This document shows positions 1 to 5,545 of a stretch of 6,239 nt of DNA, piece by piece. A program made the position numbers and the translations under genes. Under the pieces are notes generated by a model. The model was not told the origin of the DNA. It saw only the letters and a program-made list of their open reading frames with translations, and made no database searches. Numbering within the stretch: position 1 is the first letter of the stretch; every line of letters starts with the position of its first letter. The stretch is taken from the NCBI GenBank assembly GCA_026708165.1, contig JAPOVO010000501.1:1-6239 (forward strand), given 5' to 3'. The stretch comes from Chloroflexota bacterium (GTDB lineage Bacteria > Chloroflexota > UBA11872 > VXNJ01).

Positions 1-10
1 GCCCTGACGC

Positions 11-757
11 CTAGAACAGACTCTTGACGCCGGCCTCCCGGATCATCTCCAGCACGGCCCGCAGGTCCCGCGCGACGCGTGAGCACCGCGGGTCTTCTTT
101 CCTCACCAGAATCGCCGGAATCCCCACCCTTTCCGCACCGAGCACATCGGCTTCCGGGTTATCTCCTACCATCCAGGCAACGTCGGGATTACCGGCAGCT
201 TCCAGCGCGATCTCGAAGGCACGCCGATTCGGCTTTTCGAATCCGGTCGCCGCCGAGGTGATGACGACATCGAAGAACCCGGACAAACCGATGCTGTCCA
301 CGATCTCCGGCAGCTCGGGCGCATGGTTCGAGAGAATCACCTGGCGCCATCCATCCGTCCTGAGGGATTCCAGCGATTGAATCGCGTGATCGAACAGTTC
401 CTGCCGTTCCGGGCGCACATACACAGTTCGCACTTCCCGCGCCAACTCGCGAGTTCTGGCCGGTTGAATGCCAACTTCCTCGTATGCATTCGCGAACAAC
501 GGCTCCAGGTTTTCCCACCACGCGTCCGGGCTCGAAAGCTCCGGGTGGTGCCGCTCAGGTCGATGCCATGGAAATCCGCTTCTAAGAAACGGTCTTAGTT
601 CCTCCCGGTCGATACTGTGGCCTGGAAGGTATCGATCGAGAACCTCGATCAGCGCCCCCTGCCAGCCCCCCGGATCGTCCGCAAGCGTGCCATGGAAGTC
701 CCAAAACACTGTTTTGTCACCGCGCCGCGACGGCCTATGCACGGTCACTTTCTGCAT
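11..757 (-). CDS. HAD-superfamily hydrolase (subfamily I, phosphatase-like) with DxH motif I
   Basis: A 248-residue soluble protein with the full set of HAD landmarks. Motif I is DFHGTL (D20 nucleophile, H22, T24), motif II is ILSNH (S143, N144), motif III is EKPN (K175), and motif IV is MVGDNPEAD (D199, D204). Residues about 28-135 between motifs I and II form a helical insert of the size of a C1 cap, as in phosphoglycolate-phosphatase-like and haloacid-dehalogenase-like enzymes. The family forms a phospho- or ester-aspartate intermediate on the first Asp. Phosphatases normally carry a second Asp two residues later as general acid/base; here it is His, so ordinary phosphatase activity should not be assumed. 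No signal peptide or membrane segment is seen, so it is presumably cytoplasmic. The ATG at 757 gives a normal family length but has only a weak upstream AGGAA, so an in-frame GTG a few codons later remains possible. It is separated by 205 bp from the upstream same-strand gene. Substrate unknown. Confidence 0.88.
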   Translation of the reverse strand: MQKVTVHRPSRRGDKTVFWDFHGTLADDPGGWQGALIEVLDRYLPGHSIDREELRPFLRSGFPWHRPERHHPELSSPDAWWENLEPLFANAYEEVGIQPARTRELAREVRTVYVRPERQELFDHAIQSLESLRTDGWRQVILSNHAPELPEIVDSIGLSGFFDVVITSAATGFEKPNRRAFEIALEAAGNPDVAWMVGDNPEADVLGAERVGIPAILVRKEDPRCSRVARDLRAVLEMIREAGVKSLF

Positions 758-870
758 CCCAATAGCGAATTCCTAAAGATTGTGGAAATCCAAGTCACAA
801 TCAGTCTCGCGCGGCCTTTTGATGACGCTAGCTATCTTCCCCGTCTAGTAGACACTGACAGAGATGGACC

Positions 871-910
871 CTGCTACAAGTCAAACAAACCGAAGTCAAC
901 TTTATGTCAA
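871..910 (-). promoter_or_regulatory. Candidate promoter region with three TTGAC boxes upstream of the HAD gene
   Basis: On the minus strand, TTGACA (910-905), TTGACT (899-894) and TTGACT (884-879) occur within 32 bp in an AT-rich patch between the oxidoreductase and the HAD gene. The middle box has a 17-nt spacer to TAGCAG (876-871), a weak -10 match, which would start a transcript roughly 105-110 nt before the HAD start codon. Each box resembles a sigma70-type -35 element, but only the middle pairing is acceptable. The repeated GTCAA core could equally be a regulator binding site. This is inference from sequence pattern only. Confidence 0.35.
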
Positions 911-921
911 GTAAAACACAG

Positions 922-934
922 GCCTGCGTCAGGC
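922..934 (-). terminator. Weak candidate terminator hairpin after the Gfo/Idh/MocA gene
   Basis: On the minus strand GCCTG-ACG-CAGGC forms a perfect 5-bp stem with a 3-nt loop, about 30 nt after the oxidoreductase stop codon, followed by CTGTGTTTTA. The T-tract is interrupted and the stem is short, so this is at best a weak intrinsic terminator. It fits the view that the HAD gene has its own promoter. Confidence 0.28.
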
Positions 935-962
935 GCGTGCGGACGCGGAGGGGCGGCCGTGG

Positions 963-2207
963 TCAAATGCCAAGCGCTTCGTCTATATCCCGCTGATACT
1001 CGTCCACGCTTCCGGACGCGACCTCGTCGACCTTCACCTGACGCCCGGCGACCGACGATTCGACAACTGAGTAGGCAACCGCAAGGTCGCGCAGTCCGCC
1101 TTCTCCGTCGACCTCCGGCTTCCTCTGTGAATCTTCGATGGCCTGTAGCCAGTCGAGCAGCTCCAATCCGAACGGGTCCTCCATGCCACCGGGAAACCAC
1201 CGTTCGAGCTGGTCGGGCGAGGCCTCCGCGCGCATCAGCTCGATGGTGTCGGACTTGTCGCCCAGATCGTCAGTCAATTCAGTGCCGACTATAGATCCCC
1301 TGCTTCCATAGATGGCTTTGCCTCCAGGCACCGCCACCACGTCGCCGTGCGCTCCCCAGGAGAGCGTCAGGCTTCCAATCGCGCCCGACTTGAAGCGGTA
1401 CGTGATCATCGCAACGTCTTCGAGCTCGTTCTCGACCGTCCCGTCGAAAGGCGCGTCGTCACGATAGCGGCGAACAGGCTCCGTGGTGGCCGTAACTGCT
1501 CCAACCGAGTCGATCTCGCCGCACTGATACTCGATCATGTCGAACAGGTGGACGCCGAAGTCGATGCTCGGTCCGCCGCCCGCCCGCTGCTTGACGTGCC
1601 GCCAGGCGGTATGTGCCGCTATGTAGTCGGGCGACCAGTCGGGCGATCCCATGCCGCCGGCCAGGACCGACTGCAATTGTCCGATGCGGCCGTGGCGGAT
1701 CGCCCAGTGCACGGCCCTGATGGGCGCCAAGTAACGGATGACTTCGGCGGTCGCCAGCGTGAGGCCGTTCTTGGCGGCCGCATCGACCAGCATCCGCGCC
1801 GCCTTGACCGTAATCGCGAGCGGTTTTTCCATCATGACGTGCCGCCCGGATTCCAGACAGTCGACGCCGATGGTGTGATGGGAATCGAGCGCGGTCAGCA
1901 CTATCACCGCGTCGACCGAGTCGGAGTCGAGCATGTGACGGTAGTCGCTGTATACCTCCGGCCTGCCGGACTGAAGCTCGCTGACGTACACGTGTGGAGC
2001 CGACAGCGGGTCGGTCTGGTCGTTAGCAGTTGGCGGGCGCGGTGGAATGCCGTCGTCGGGCGACCGGAACATCTTCGCGTCGTCGATATTGCGGGAGCAG
2101 AGCGCGGTGATCTCGAATTCAGCCAGCCCCCGCGTCTTGATCTCCCGCAGCCCGCGAAGATGAGCGGGGAGTATGCGTCCGCAGCCAATCACGCCTAGTC
2201 GAATCAC
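963..2207 (-). CDS. Gfo/Idh/MocA-family NAD(P)-dependent oxidoreductase
   Basis: A 414-residue protein. The N-terminal Rossmann fold opens directly with RLGVIGCG (GxG at 8-10) followed by a helix beginning LPAHLRGL, the family's dinucleotide-binding fingerprint. EKPL at 127-130 carries the family lysine (K128). GGPSIDFGVHLFD (211-223) supplies the conserved Asp216 and His220 of the catalytic site. The C-terminal alpha/beta domain forms the substrate face. The family oxidises or reduces sugars, inositols and related polyols with NAD(P); the substrate here cannot be inferred. A proline-rich stretch (about 50-83) after the second Rossmann strand is longer than in minimal members. The usual family length is 330-420 residues. 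I chose the GTG at 2207 because GGAGGAGG sits 5 nt upstream and the protein then starts exactly at the Rossmann strand. The frame stays open to a TTG at 2222, but that start overlaps the ribosome-binding site. The gene lies 61 bp behind the NHL propeller gene and is probably cotranscribed with it. No signal peptide is seen. Confidence 0.93.
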   Translation of the reverse strand: MIRLGVIGCGRILPAHLRGLREIKTRGLAEFEITALCSRNIDDAKMFRSPDDGIPPRPPTANDQTDPLSAPHVYVSELQSGRPEVYSDYRHMLDSDSVDAVIVLTALDSHHTIGVDCLESGRHVMMEKPLAITVKAARMLVDAAAKNGLTLATAEVIRYLAPIRAVHWAIRHGRIGQLQSVLAGGMGSPDWSPDYIAAHTAWRHVKQRAGGGPSIDFGVHLFDMIEYQCGEIDSVGAVTATTEPVRRYRDDAPFDGTVENELEDVAMITYRFKSGAIGSLTLSWGAHGDVVAVPGGKAIYGSRGSIVGTELTDDLGDKSDTIELMRAEASPDQLERWFPGGMEDPFGLELLDWLQAIEDSQRKPEVDGEGGLRDLAVAYSVVESSVAGRQVKVDEVASGSVDEYQRDIDEALGI

Positions 2208-2212
2208 TCTCG

Positions 2213-2220
2213 CCTCCTCC
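2213..2220 (-). promoter_or_regulatory. Strong Shine-Dalgarno that fixes a GTG start for the oxidoreductase
   Basis: The minus-strand sequence GGAGGAGG is followed by a 5-nt spacer (CGAGA) and then GTG at 2207. It is the clearest ribosome-binding site in the window. It argues against the longer TTG start at 2222, which would place this site inside the coding sequence. Confidence 0.8.
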
Positions 2221-2268
2221 AACCTGTGGCCGCATGTTGCGCCGCCGCCGGATCACTCATTCGCATCT

Positions 2269-3192
2269 TCATACTGGAACAAACTTCTGAATGGCGCGGG
2301 AGCCACGGTCATAACCGGCCATCGTTTCGCAGACCTCGCCAACGTATACGACACCTCTGGAGTCGACCGCTATGCAGTGCGGCCCCATAAACAGCCCCGC
2401 GTCGTTTGTTCGCCCCTCGTAGCCGCCCCAACTCGCCAGCACGTTTCCATCCAAATCCAAGACGCTCGCCCTGTGTCCGCCCTGCGCAAGGAACAGGTTG
2501 CCCGCCGAATCGAGCGCCATGTCCTGAGGCATGTGAATGTCGGTCCAGATATCCAGCACTTCCCCGTCCGAATCGAAGACCTGTATGCGGTGATTCTCGC
2601 GGTCAGCCACCAGGATGCGGCCTTGGGGATCGATGACAAGTGCATGAGGCAGCACGAACTGCCCCGGGCCGCCACCTGGCTCGCCCCACGACGCGACGAG
2701 TTCCCCCGAAGCCGTGAACCTGTGCACGCGCGCGTTTCCGTAGCCGTCAGTAACCAGCACGTCGCCGTCCGCGGTTACGACAGCGTTGGTCGGCCGGTTG
2801 AACGGCGGGCCCGCGCGTTTGATGTTGAAATAGTCCTTGCCGTCGTGGCCGGTGTCCGAGTAGACGCCCCGTGTTCCGAGCGTCATAAGCAGGTTGCCGT
2901 CCACGTCGAACTTGCGGACCGTGTGGTCCAGATCGCCCGTGCACCAGACCATGTCATCCGAGTCGATGTATATGCCATGCGGCCGAACGAAAAGCCCCTC
3001 GCCCCAGGACCTGACAAAGTTGCCGTCCTTGTCGAACACCATCACGGGATGCGGACCGCGGCTCAGCACGAAGACCCTGTCCTGCGAGTCGACGGCAACA
3101 CCCGGGACGTCGAGAAACGGCCAGCCGGTGGGACGCTTGGCCCAATTGTCCACGACCTCGTAACGAAACTCCCCCGACCCGAATACACTCAT
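2269..3192 (-). CDS. Six-bladed NHL-repeat beta-propeller, peptidyl-alpha-hydroxyglycine alpha-amidating lyase (PAL)-like
   Basis: A 307-residue protein built of six NHL-type blades, at about 30-63, 70-106, 132-170, 181-216, 221-256 and 270-306. Each has a variant of the pattern P-x-x-[IV]-x-[VI]-D-x-x-G/D-x-[VI]-[LF]-V...F-D-x-D-G. Blades 2, 4 and 6 each start with a PH pair (H72, H183, H272). These match in number and approximate spacing the three zinc-ligand histidines of animal PAL. DGYGNARV (Y151) resembles the PAL segment bearing the catalytic tyrosine, and R45 in SRG resembles its catalytic arginine. This comparison is from memory of the family, not an alignment. PAL cleaves peptidyl-hydroxyglycine to an amidated peptide and glyoxylate, but bacterial homologues are widespread without the hydroxylase and their substrates are mostly unknown. 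No PHM domain, signal peptide or membrane anchor is visible. The ATG at 3192 has GAGGGA about 11 nt upstream. It is the first gene of a likely two-gene unit with the oxidoreductase. A purely structural NHL scaffold is the alternative. Confidence 0.85.
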   Translation of the reverse strand: MSVFGSGEFRYEVVDNWAKRPTGWPFLDVPGVAVDSQDRVFVLSRGPHPVMVFDKDGNFVRSWGEGLFVRPHGIYIDSDDMVWCTGDLDHTVRKFDVDGNLLMTLGTRGVYSDTGHDGKDYFNIKRAGPPFNRPTNAVVTADGDVLVTDGYGNARVHRFTASGELVASWGEPGGGPGQFVLPHALVIDPQGRILVADRENHRIQVFDSDGEVLDIWTDIHMPQDMALDSAGNLFLAQGGHRASVLDLDGNVLASWGGYEGRTNDAGLFMGPHCIAVDSRGVVYVGEVCETMAGYDRGSRAIQKFVPV

Positions 3193-3427
3193 AATGCGTC
3201 TCGTCCCTCAACGACTTCGCGGTGCCGTCACATATCGGCTGCGCATATATTGCCTGATTGACGGACTCTATACAGCGTATCGACTCGTCGGACGGTTTCC
3301 GTAGTCTGCCGGATGCTCCTTGACGCGACCACCCTTGCGTGTAGTCTCAAGAAAAAGCTAGCGGCTTAGTCCCCGCCGAGGGCGTCTTATACGCTCCCAG
3401 AAACAACTCGACAGAAGCGGCGCCCTC
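3193..3427. other. Divergent intergenic region between the propeller gene and the triple-GNAT gene
   Basis: This 235-bp stretch has no plausible coding sequence. It separates two divergently transcribed genes, so promoters for both should lie here. A reasonable plus-strand promoter is seen at 3320-3347. For the minus strand, TATAGA at 3272-3267 resembles a -10 box, but no TTGACA-like box stands at the right distance. Short inverted repeats (for example GCGT-CTTAT-ACGC at 3382-3394) lie in the GNAT leader and are too small to call an attenuator. Confidence 0.5.
3320..3347 (+). promoter_or_regulatory. Candidate sigma70-type promoter for the triple-GNAT gene
   Basis: TTGACG (3320-3325) and TAGTCT (3342-3347) are separated by 16 nt. 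The -35 matches five of six consensus positions; the -10 is weaker but keeps the first two bases and the final T. Transcription would begin near 3354 and leave a leader of about 75 nt before the ATG at 3428. No other hexamer pair in this region fits as well on the plus strand. Confidence 0.45.
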
Positions 3428-5065
3428 ATGCCGGAACTATCCATCGTTAACAGATCGGACAACTGCATGGATGAAATGCCCAAGGAGATTCGTACCGAAC
3501 GGCTCCTTCTGAGGCCGTTCCGTATGTCCGATGTTGACGATGTCTTCCAGTACGCTCAGGACCCTGAATGGGCGCGGTATCTTCACGTTCCCCAGCCTTA
3601 TCTGCGGTCCGACGCCGAGGAGTTCGTAGCCCTTCAACTGGAAGATCCTTCGTGGGCCATTGTCTACCAAGGACGGATGATTGGCGGCGTTTACCTCCAC
3701 GACCCCAACCGTAGGCACCTGACCTCCGGGATCGGGTACTCGATCGCCCGCACGCACTGGTCGCGAGGGATCGCAACCGAAGCCGTTTCCGCTGTCGTTG
3801 CAGCCGCCTTCGAGCACACGGAACTCCGACGCATCTGGGCCGCGGCGGATCCCAGGAATGTTGCGTCCCATCGGGTTATGGAAAAAAACGGAATGGTCCG
3901 CGAAGGCGTGTTCCGTCAGAATGTGCTCGTCCGCGGCGAACCGGCGGACACGTCTGTTTACGCCATCCTGCGCGTGGACTGGGAAGCCAGTATGGACGTA
4001 ATGCCGAAGGAGATTCGTACCGAACGGCTCCTCTTGAGGCCGTTGCGGATGTCCGACGTGGACGTCGTTTACCAATATGCCCAGGACCCTGAGTGGGCGC
4101 GGTATCTCGATGTGCCCCAGCCTTATCTGCGTTCGGACGCAGAGGAGTTCGTATCCCAACAGCTCGACTACCCTTCGTGGGCGATAGTCTTCGAAGGACG
4201 TATGGTTGGCGGGGTTTACCTTCACGACCTCGACAGTAAGCGCCTAACCGCCGAGGTCGGATACACGGTCGCTCGCCCGCACCGGTCGCGAGGGTTCGCT
4301 ACCGTAGCCGTTTCCGCAGTTGTTGCTGCGGCGTTCGAACATCTGAAGCTGCGGCGTATCTGGGCGGCAACGGACCCCAGAAATGTTGCCTCCCAGAGAG
4401 TTCTGGAAAAAATAGGGATGCTCCGCGAAGGAGTTTTACGCCAGAACCGGCTCGTCCGGGGTGAAGCAGCGGACACCTCTGTCTACGCCATCCTGCGCGA
4501 TGACTGGGAATCTCGCGCGGACGAAATGCCCAGGGAAATTCGGACCGAGCGGCTACTTCTACGGCCCTTCCGCACGTCCGACGTAGACGATGTCTACGAC
4601 TACGCTCACGATCCCGAGTGGGGGCGATTTCTCCCGGTGCCCAAGCCGTATCTGCGTTCCGACGCCGAGGAATTCTTGCGCCGCCAGTTGGCGAAAAAAT
4701 GGTCCGAAGAGCCGGACTGGGCCGTTGTGTTCGACGGCAAGGTGATCGGAGGGGTGAGTCTTCACGACCCGGACAGCGAGCACCGCAGCATCGAGCTTGG
4801 CTACGCAGTCGCCCGCGCGCACTGGTCGCGGGGATTCACCACCGAAGCGGTCAAGGCCATCGTGGCGGCGGCGTTCACGTACCTGGATCTCAAAATCGTC
4901 TGGGCATCGGCCGACGTACAAAATATCGCGTCATGGCGCGTAATGGAAAAAGTCGGCATGACCCGCCAACGAGTAATTCAGCAGGCTTCGCCATCTGGTG
5001 GATCGCCCGTAGATTTGGCCATCTACGCAATCTCCCGCGAAGAGTGGCAGGCGAAGCAAGCCTGA
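3428..5065 (+). CDS. Triple-domain GNAT acetyltransferase (three tandem RimJ/RimL-type N-acetyltransferase domains)
   Basis: One 545-residue frame encodes three complete RimJ/RimL-like GNAT domains. Each opens with MP[KR]EIRTERLLLRP, at residues 17, 192 and 367, so the step is exactly 175 residues twice. In each domain the order is the N-terminal strand, a DPEW[AG]R[YF]L segment, GGVxLHD, the acetyl-CoA-binding motif A region (HWSRGIATEA at 110-119, HRSRGFATVA at 285-294, HWSRGFTTEA at 465-474), and the N-x-[AI]-S-x-RV-[ML]-EK-x-GM helix (N144/S147, N319/S322, N499/S502). RimJ/RimL relatives transfer acetyl from acetyl-CoA to N-terminal amines, small amines or antibiotics; no substrate can be assigned here. 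A normal member is a single domain of about 170-190 residues. Domain 2 has lost the Trp and Glu of motif A. Domain 3 has five extra residues near 421-431 and a divergent C-terminus. The first 13 residues lie outside the repeat, and the ATGs at 3467 and 3476 are credible alternative starts; none has a good ribosome-binding site. No signal peptide; presumably cytoplasmic. Confidence 0.93.
   Translation: MPELSIVNRSDNCMDEMPKEIRTERLLLRPFRMSDVDDVFQYAQDPEWARYLHVPQPYLRSDAEEFVALQLEDPSWAIVYQGRMIGGVYLHDPNRRHLTSGIGYSIARTHWSRGIATEAVSAVVAAAFEHTELRRIWAAADPRNVASHRVMEKNGMVREGVFRQNVLVRGEPADTSVYAILRVDWEASMDVMPKEIRTERLLLRPLRMSDVDVVYQYAQDPEWARYLDVPQPYLRSDAEEFVSQQLDYPSWAIVFEGRMVGGVYLHDLDSKRLTAEVGYTVARPHRSRGFATVAVSAVVAAAFEHLKLRRIWAATDPRNVASQRVLEKIGMLREGVLRQNRLVRGEAADTSVYAILRDDWESRADEMPREIRTERLLLRPFRTSDVDDVYDYAHDPEWGRFLPVPKPYLRSDAEEFLRRQLAKKWSEEPDWAVVFDGKVIGGVSLHDPDSEHRSIELGYAVARAHWSRGFTTEAVKAIVAAAFTYLDLKIVWASADVQNIASWRVMEKVGMTRQRVIQQASPSGGSPVDLAIYAISREEWQAKQA
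3476..5065 (+). repeat. Tandem intragenic repeat, three units of about 525 bp encoding GNAT domains
   Basis: The unit boundaries are 3476-4000, 4001-4525 and 4526-5065, counted from the recurring ATGCC(C/G)A(A/G)G start. Units 1 and 2 are the same length without gaps. By eye they differ at about 40 of 175 residues (about 77 percent identical), and long DNA stretches such as the first 30 bases are nearly unchanged. Unit 3 is more diverged and carries a 15-bp in-frame insertion near 4688-4720. The linkers (WEASMDVM, WESRADEM) resemble the start of unit 1 (NCMDEM). This suggests that single-domain genes were duplicated and joined by removal of stop codons. Confidence 0.9.
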
Positions 5066-5205
5066 GCGAGCTCGACCTCAGACACCCGTCCGCACTCTCC
5101 TGACTGCAACCCTGATGGCTCGACACGCGACCTGAGTGAGGTGCTGAAACGACGGTTTCCGGCCATCTCTACCACTTCGCTGTCGGATCTGCTCTCGCGG
5201 ACTGG

Positions 5206-5214
5206 TGCTACGCT
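5206..5214 (+). promoter_or_regulatory. Possible extended -10 element for the tRNA gene
   Basis: TGCTACGCT fits the TGnTAnnnT pattern of an extended -10 box. It lies 30 nt before the mature tRNA 5' end, which would give a short 5' leader for RNase P to remove. No -35 hexamer is obvious upstream. The assignment rests on position and a short pattern. Confidence 0.3.
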
Positions 5215-5243
5215 CTAATTGGGGTAGGCGCGAGTCGCCTCAA

Positions 5244-5315
5244 GCCGGTGTGGCTCAATGGCAGAGCGGCGGTTTTGTAAACCGCAGGTTGTGGGTTCGA
5301 CTCCCACCGCCGGCT
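5244..5315 (+). tRNA. tRNA-Thr (anticodon TGT)
   Basis: The 72-nt sequence folds into a complete cloverleaf. The acceptor stem is GCCGGTG/CGCCGGC with one G-U pair. The D arm is GCTC-AATGGCA-GAGC, with the conserved GG. The anticodon arm is GCGGT-TTTGTAA-ACCGC with anticodon TGT at 5276-5278, reading threonine ACA and, with wobble, other ACN codons. The variable loop is AGGTT and the T arm is GTGGG-TTCGACT-CCCAC. The discriminator base is T (5315) and is followed by CC and then GAT, so the 3' CCA is not encoded and must be added by nucleotidyltransferase. It stands alone, 178 bp after the triple-GNAT stop codon, with no other tRNA beside it. Confidence 0.97.
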
Positions 5316-5434
5316 CCGATACCCTGGAAATCGCGCTAAAGCACGCCAACGTGACCTGAGGACCCAGCCTCATCTCTCAAGTCTGCAACCACTTTCGATT
5401 CGTAACGAGGCCAACCTCTTATGCCCTCCATGCT

Positions 5435-5477
5435 AGTCGGCTTGGGCATACGCCATCCGGAGCTATGGAAGCCGACT
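5435..5477. repeat. Imperfect inverted repeat / stem-loop in non-coding DNA
   Basis: AGTCGGCTT (5435-5443) and AAGCCGACT (5469-5477) are perfect 9-bp inverted arms. Inside them CCAT (5453-5456) pairs with ATGG (5465-5468), directly continuing the 3' arm. The whole folds as a 13-bp stem with a 9-nt bulge on the 5' side and an 8-nt apical loop. No T-tract follows on either strand, so it is not a typical intrinsic terminator. It lies in the 230-bp stretch between the tRNA (plus) and the hydrolase (minus), which otherwise shows no gene. It could be a rho-type termination or RNA-stability structure between convergent units, a small RNA, or chance. Confidence 0.45.
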
Positions 5478-5520
5478 GAATAGCACGACGGCATCTCGAA
5501 AGCGAGCGGTGTCTAGCACT

Positions 5521-5541
5521 TCCCGGACGGCCGGCGCGGGA
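5521..5541 (-). other. Short hairpin just after the sulfatase-like stop codon
   Basis: TCCCG (5521-5525) and CGGGA (5537-5541) are 5-bp inverted arms around an 11-nt GC-rich loop, and alternative CCGG pairing exists inside. It begins 4 nt after the minus-strand stop codon. There is no following T-run, so a terminator role is not supported by the usual criteria. It may only protect the 3' end of the message. Confidence 0.25.
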
Positions 5542-5545
5542 TCAA

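Noticed and set aside
617..1294. Plus-strand open frame of 225 codons spanning the HAD start, the intergenic gap and the oxidoreductase end
   Set aside because: It crosses two well-supported opposite-strand genes, and its product is low-complexity Arg/Pro-rich with no motif.
1347..2198. Long plus-strand open frame of 283 codons across the oxidoreductase gene
   Set aside because: It is antisense to a gene with clear Gfo/Idh/MocA motifs, and its translation has no recognisable motif and an Arg/Val-rich bias typical of shadow frames in GC-rich DNA.
2173..3261. Plus-strand open frame of 362 codons across the NHL propeller gene
   Set aside because: It is antisense to the propeller, whose six regular blades are decisive. 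The opposite-strand product only mirrors the repeat pattern and matches no family.
3258..3283. TTGACG (3258-3263) followed by TATCGA (3278-3283) as a second plus-strand promoter
   Set aside because: The 14-nt spacer is too short for a sigma70-type promoter, and a better pair lies at 3320-3347.
3291..3301. GACGGTTTCCG occurs here and again at 5151-5161, both non-coding
   Set aside because: A few exact 11-mer repeats are expected by chance in about 6 kb, and the flanks do not extend the match.
3437..4225. Minus-strand open frame of 262 codons within the GNAT gene
   Set aside because: Its internal repetition simply reflects the duplicated GNAT units read in antisense, and the plus-strand GNAT motifs explain the sequence.
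3428..5065. GNAT array read as three separate genes or as a frameshift artefact
   Set aside because: The frame is continuous, with no stop codons at the linkers, and each linker is coherent with the next domain start, so a single polypeptide is the simplest reading.
5244..5545. Possible integration site (att) or mobile element at the tRNA 3' end
   Set aside because: I see no repeat of the tRNA 3' end elsewhere in the window and no integrase or mobility gene. The neighbouring hydrolase looks like an ordinary chromosomal gene.
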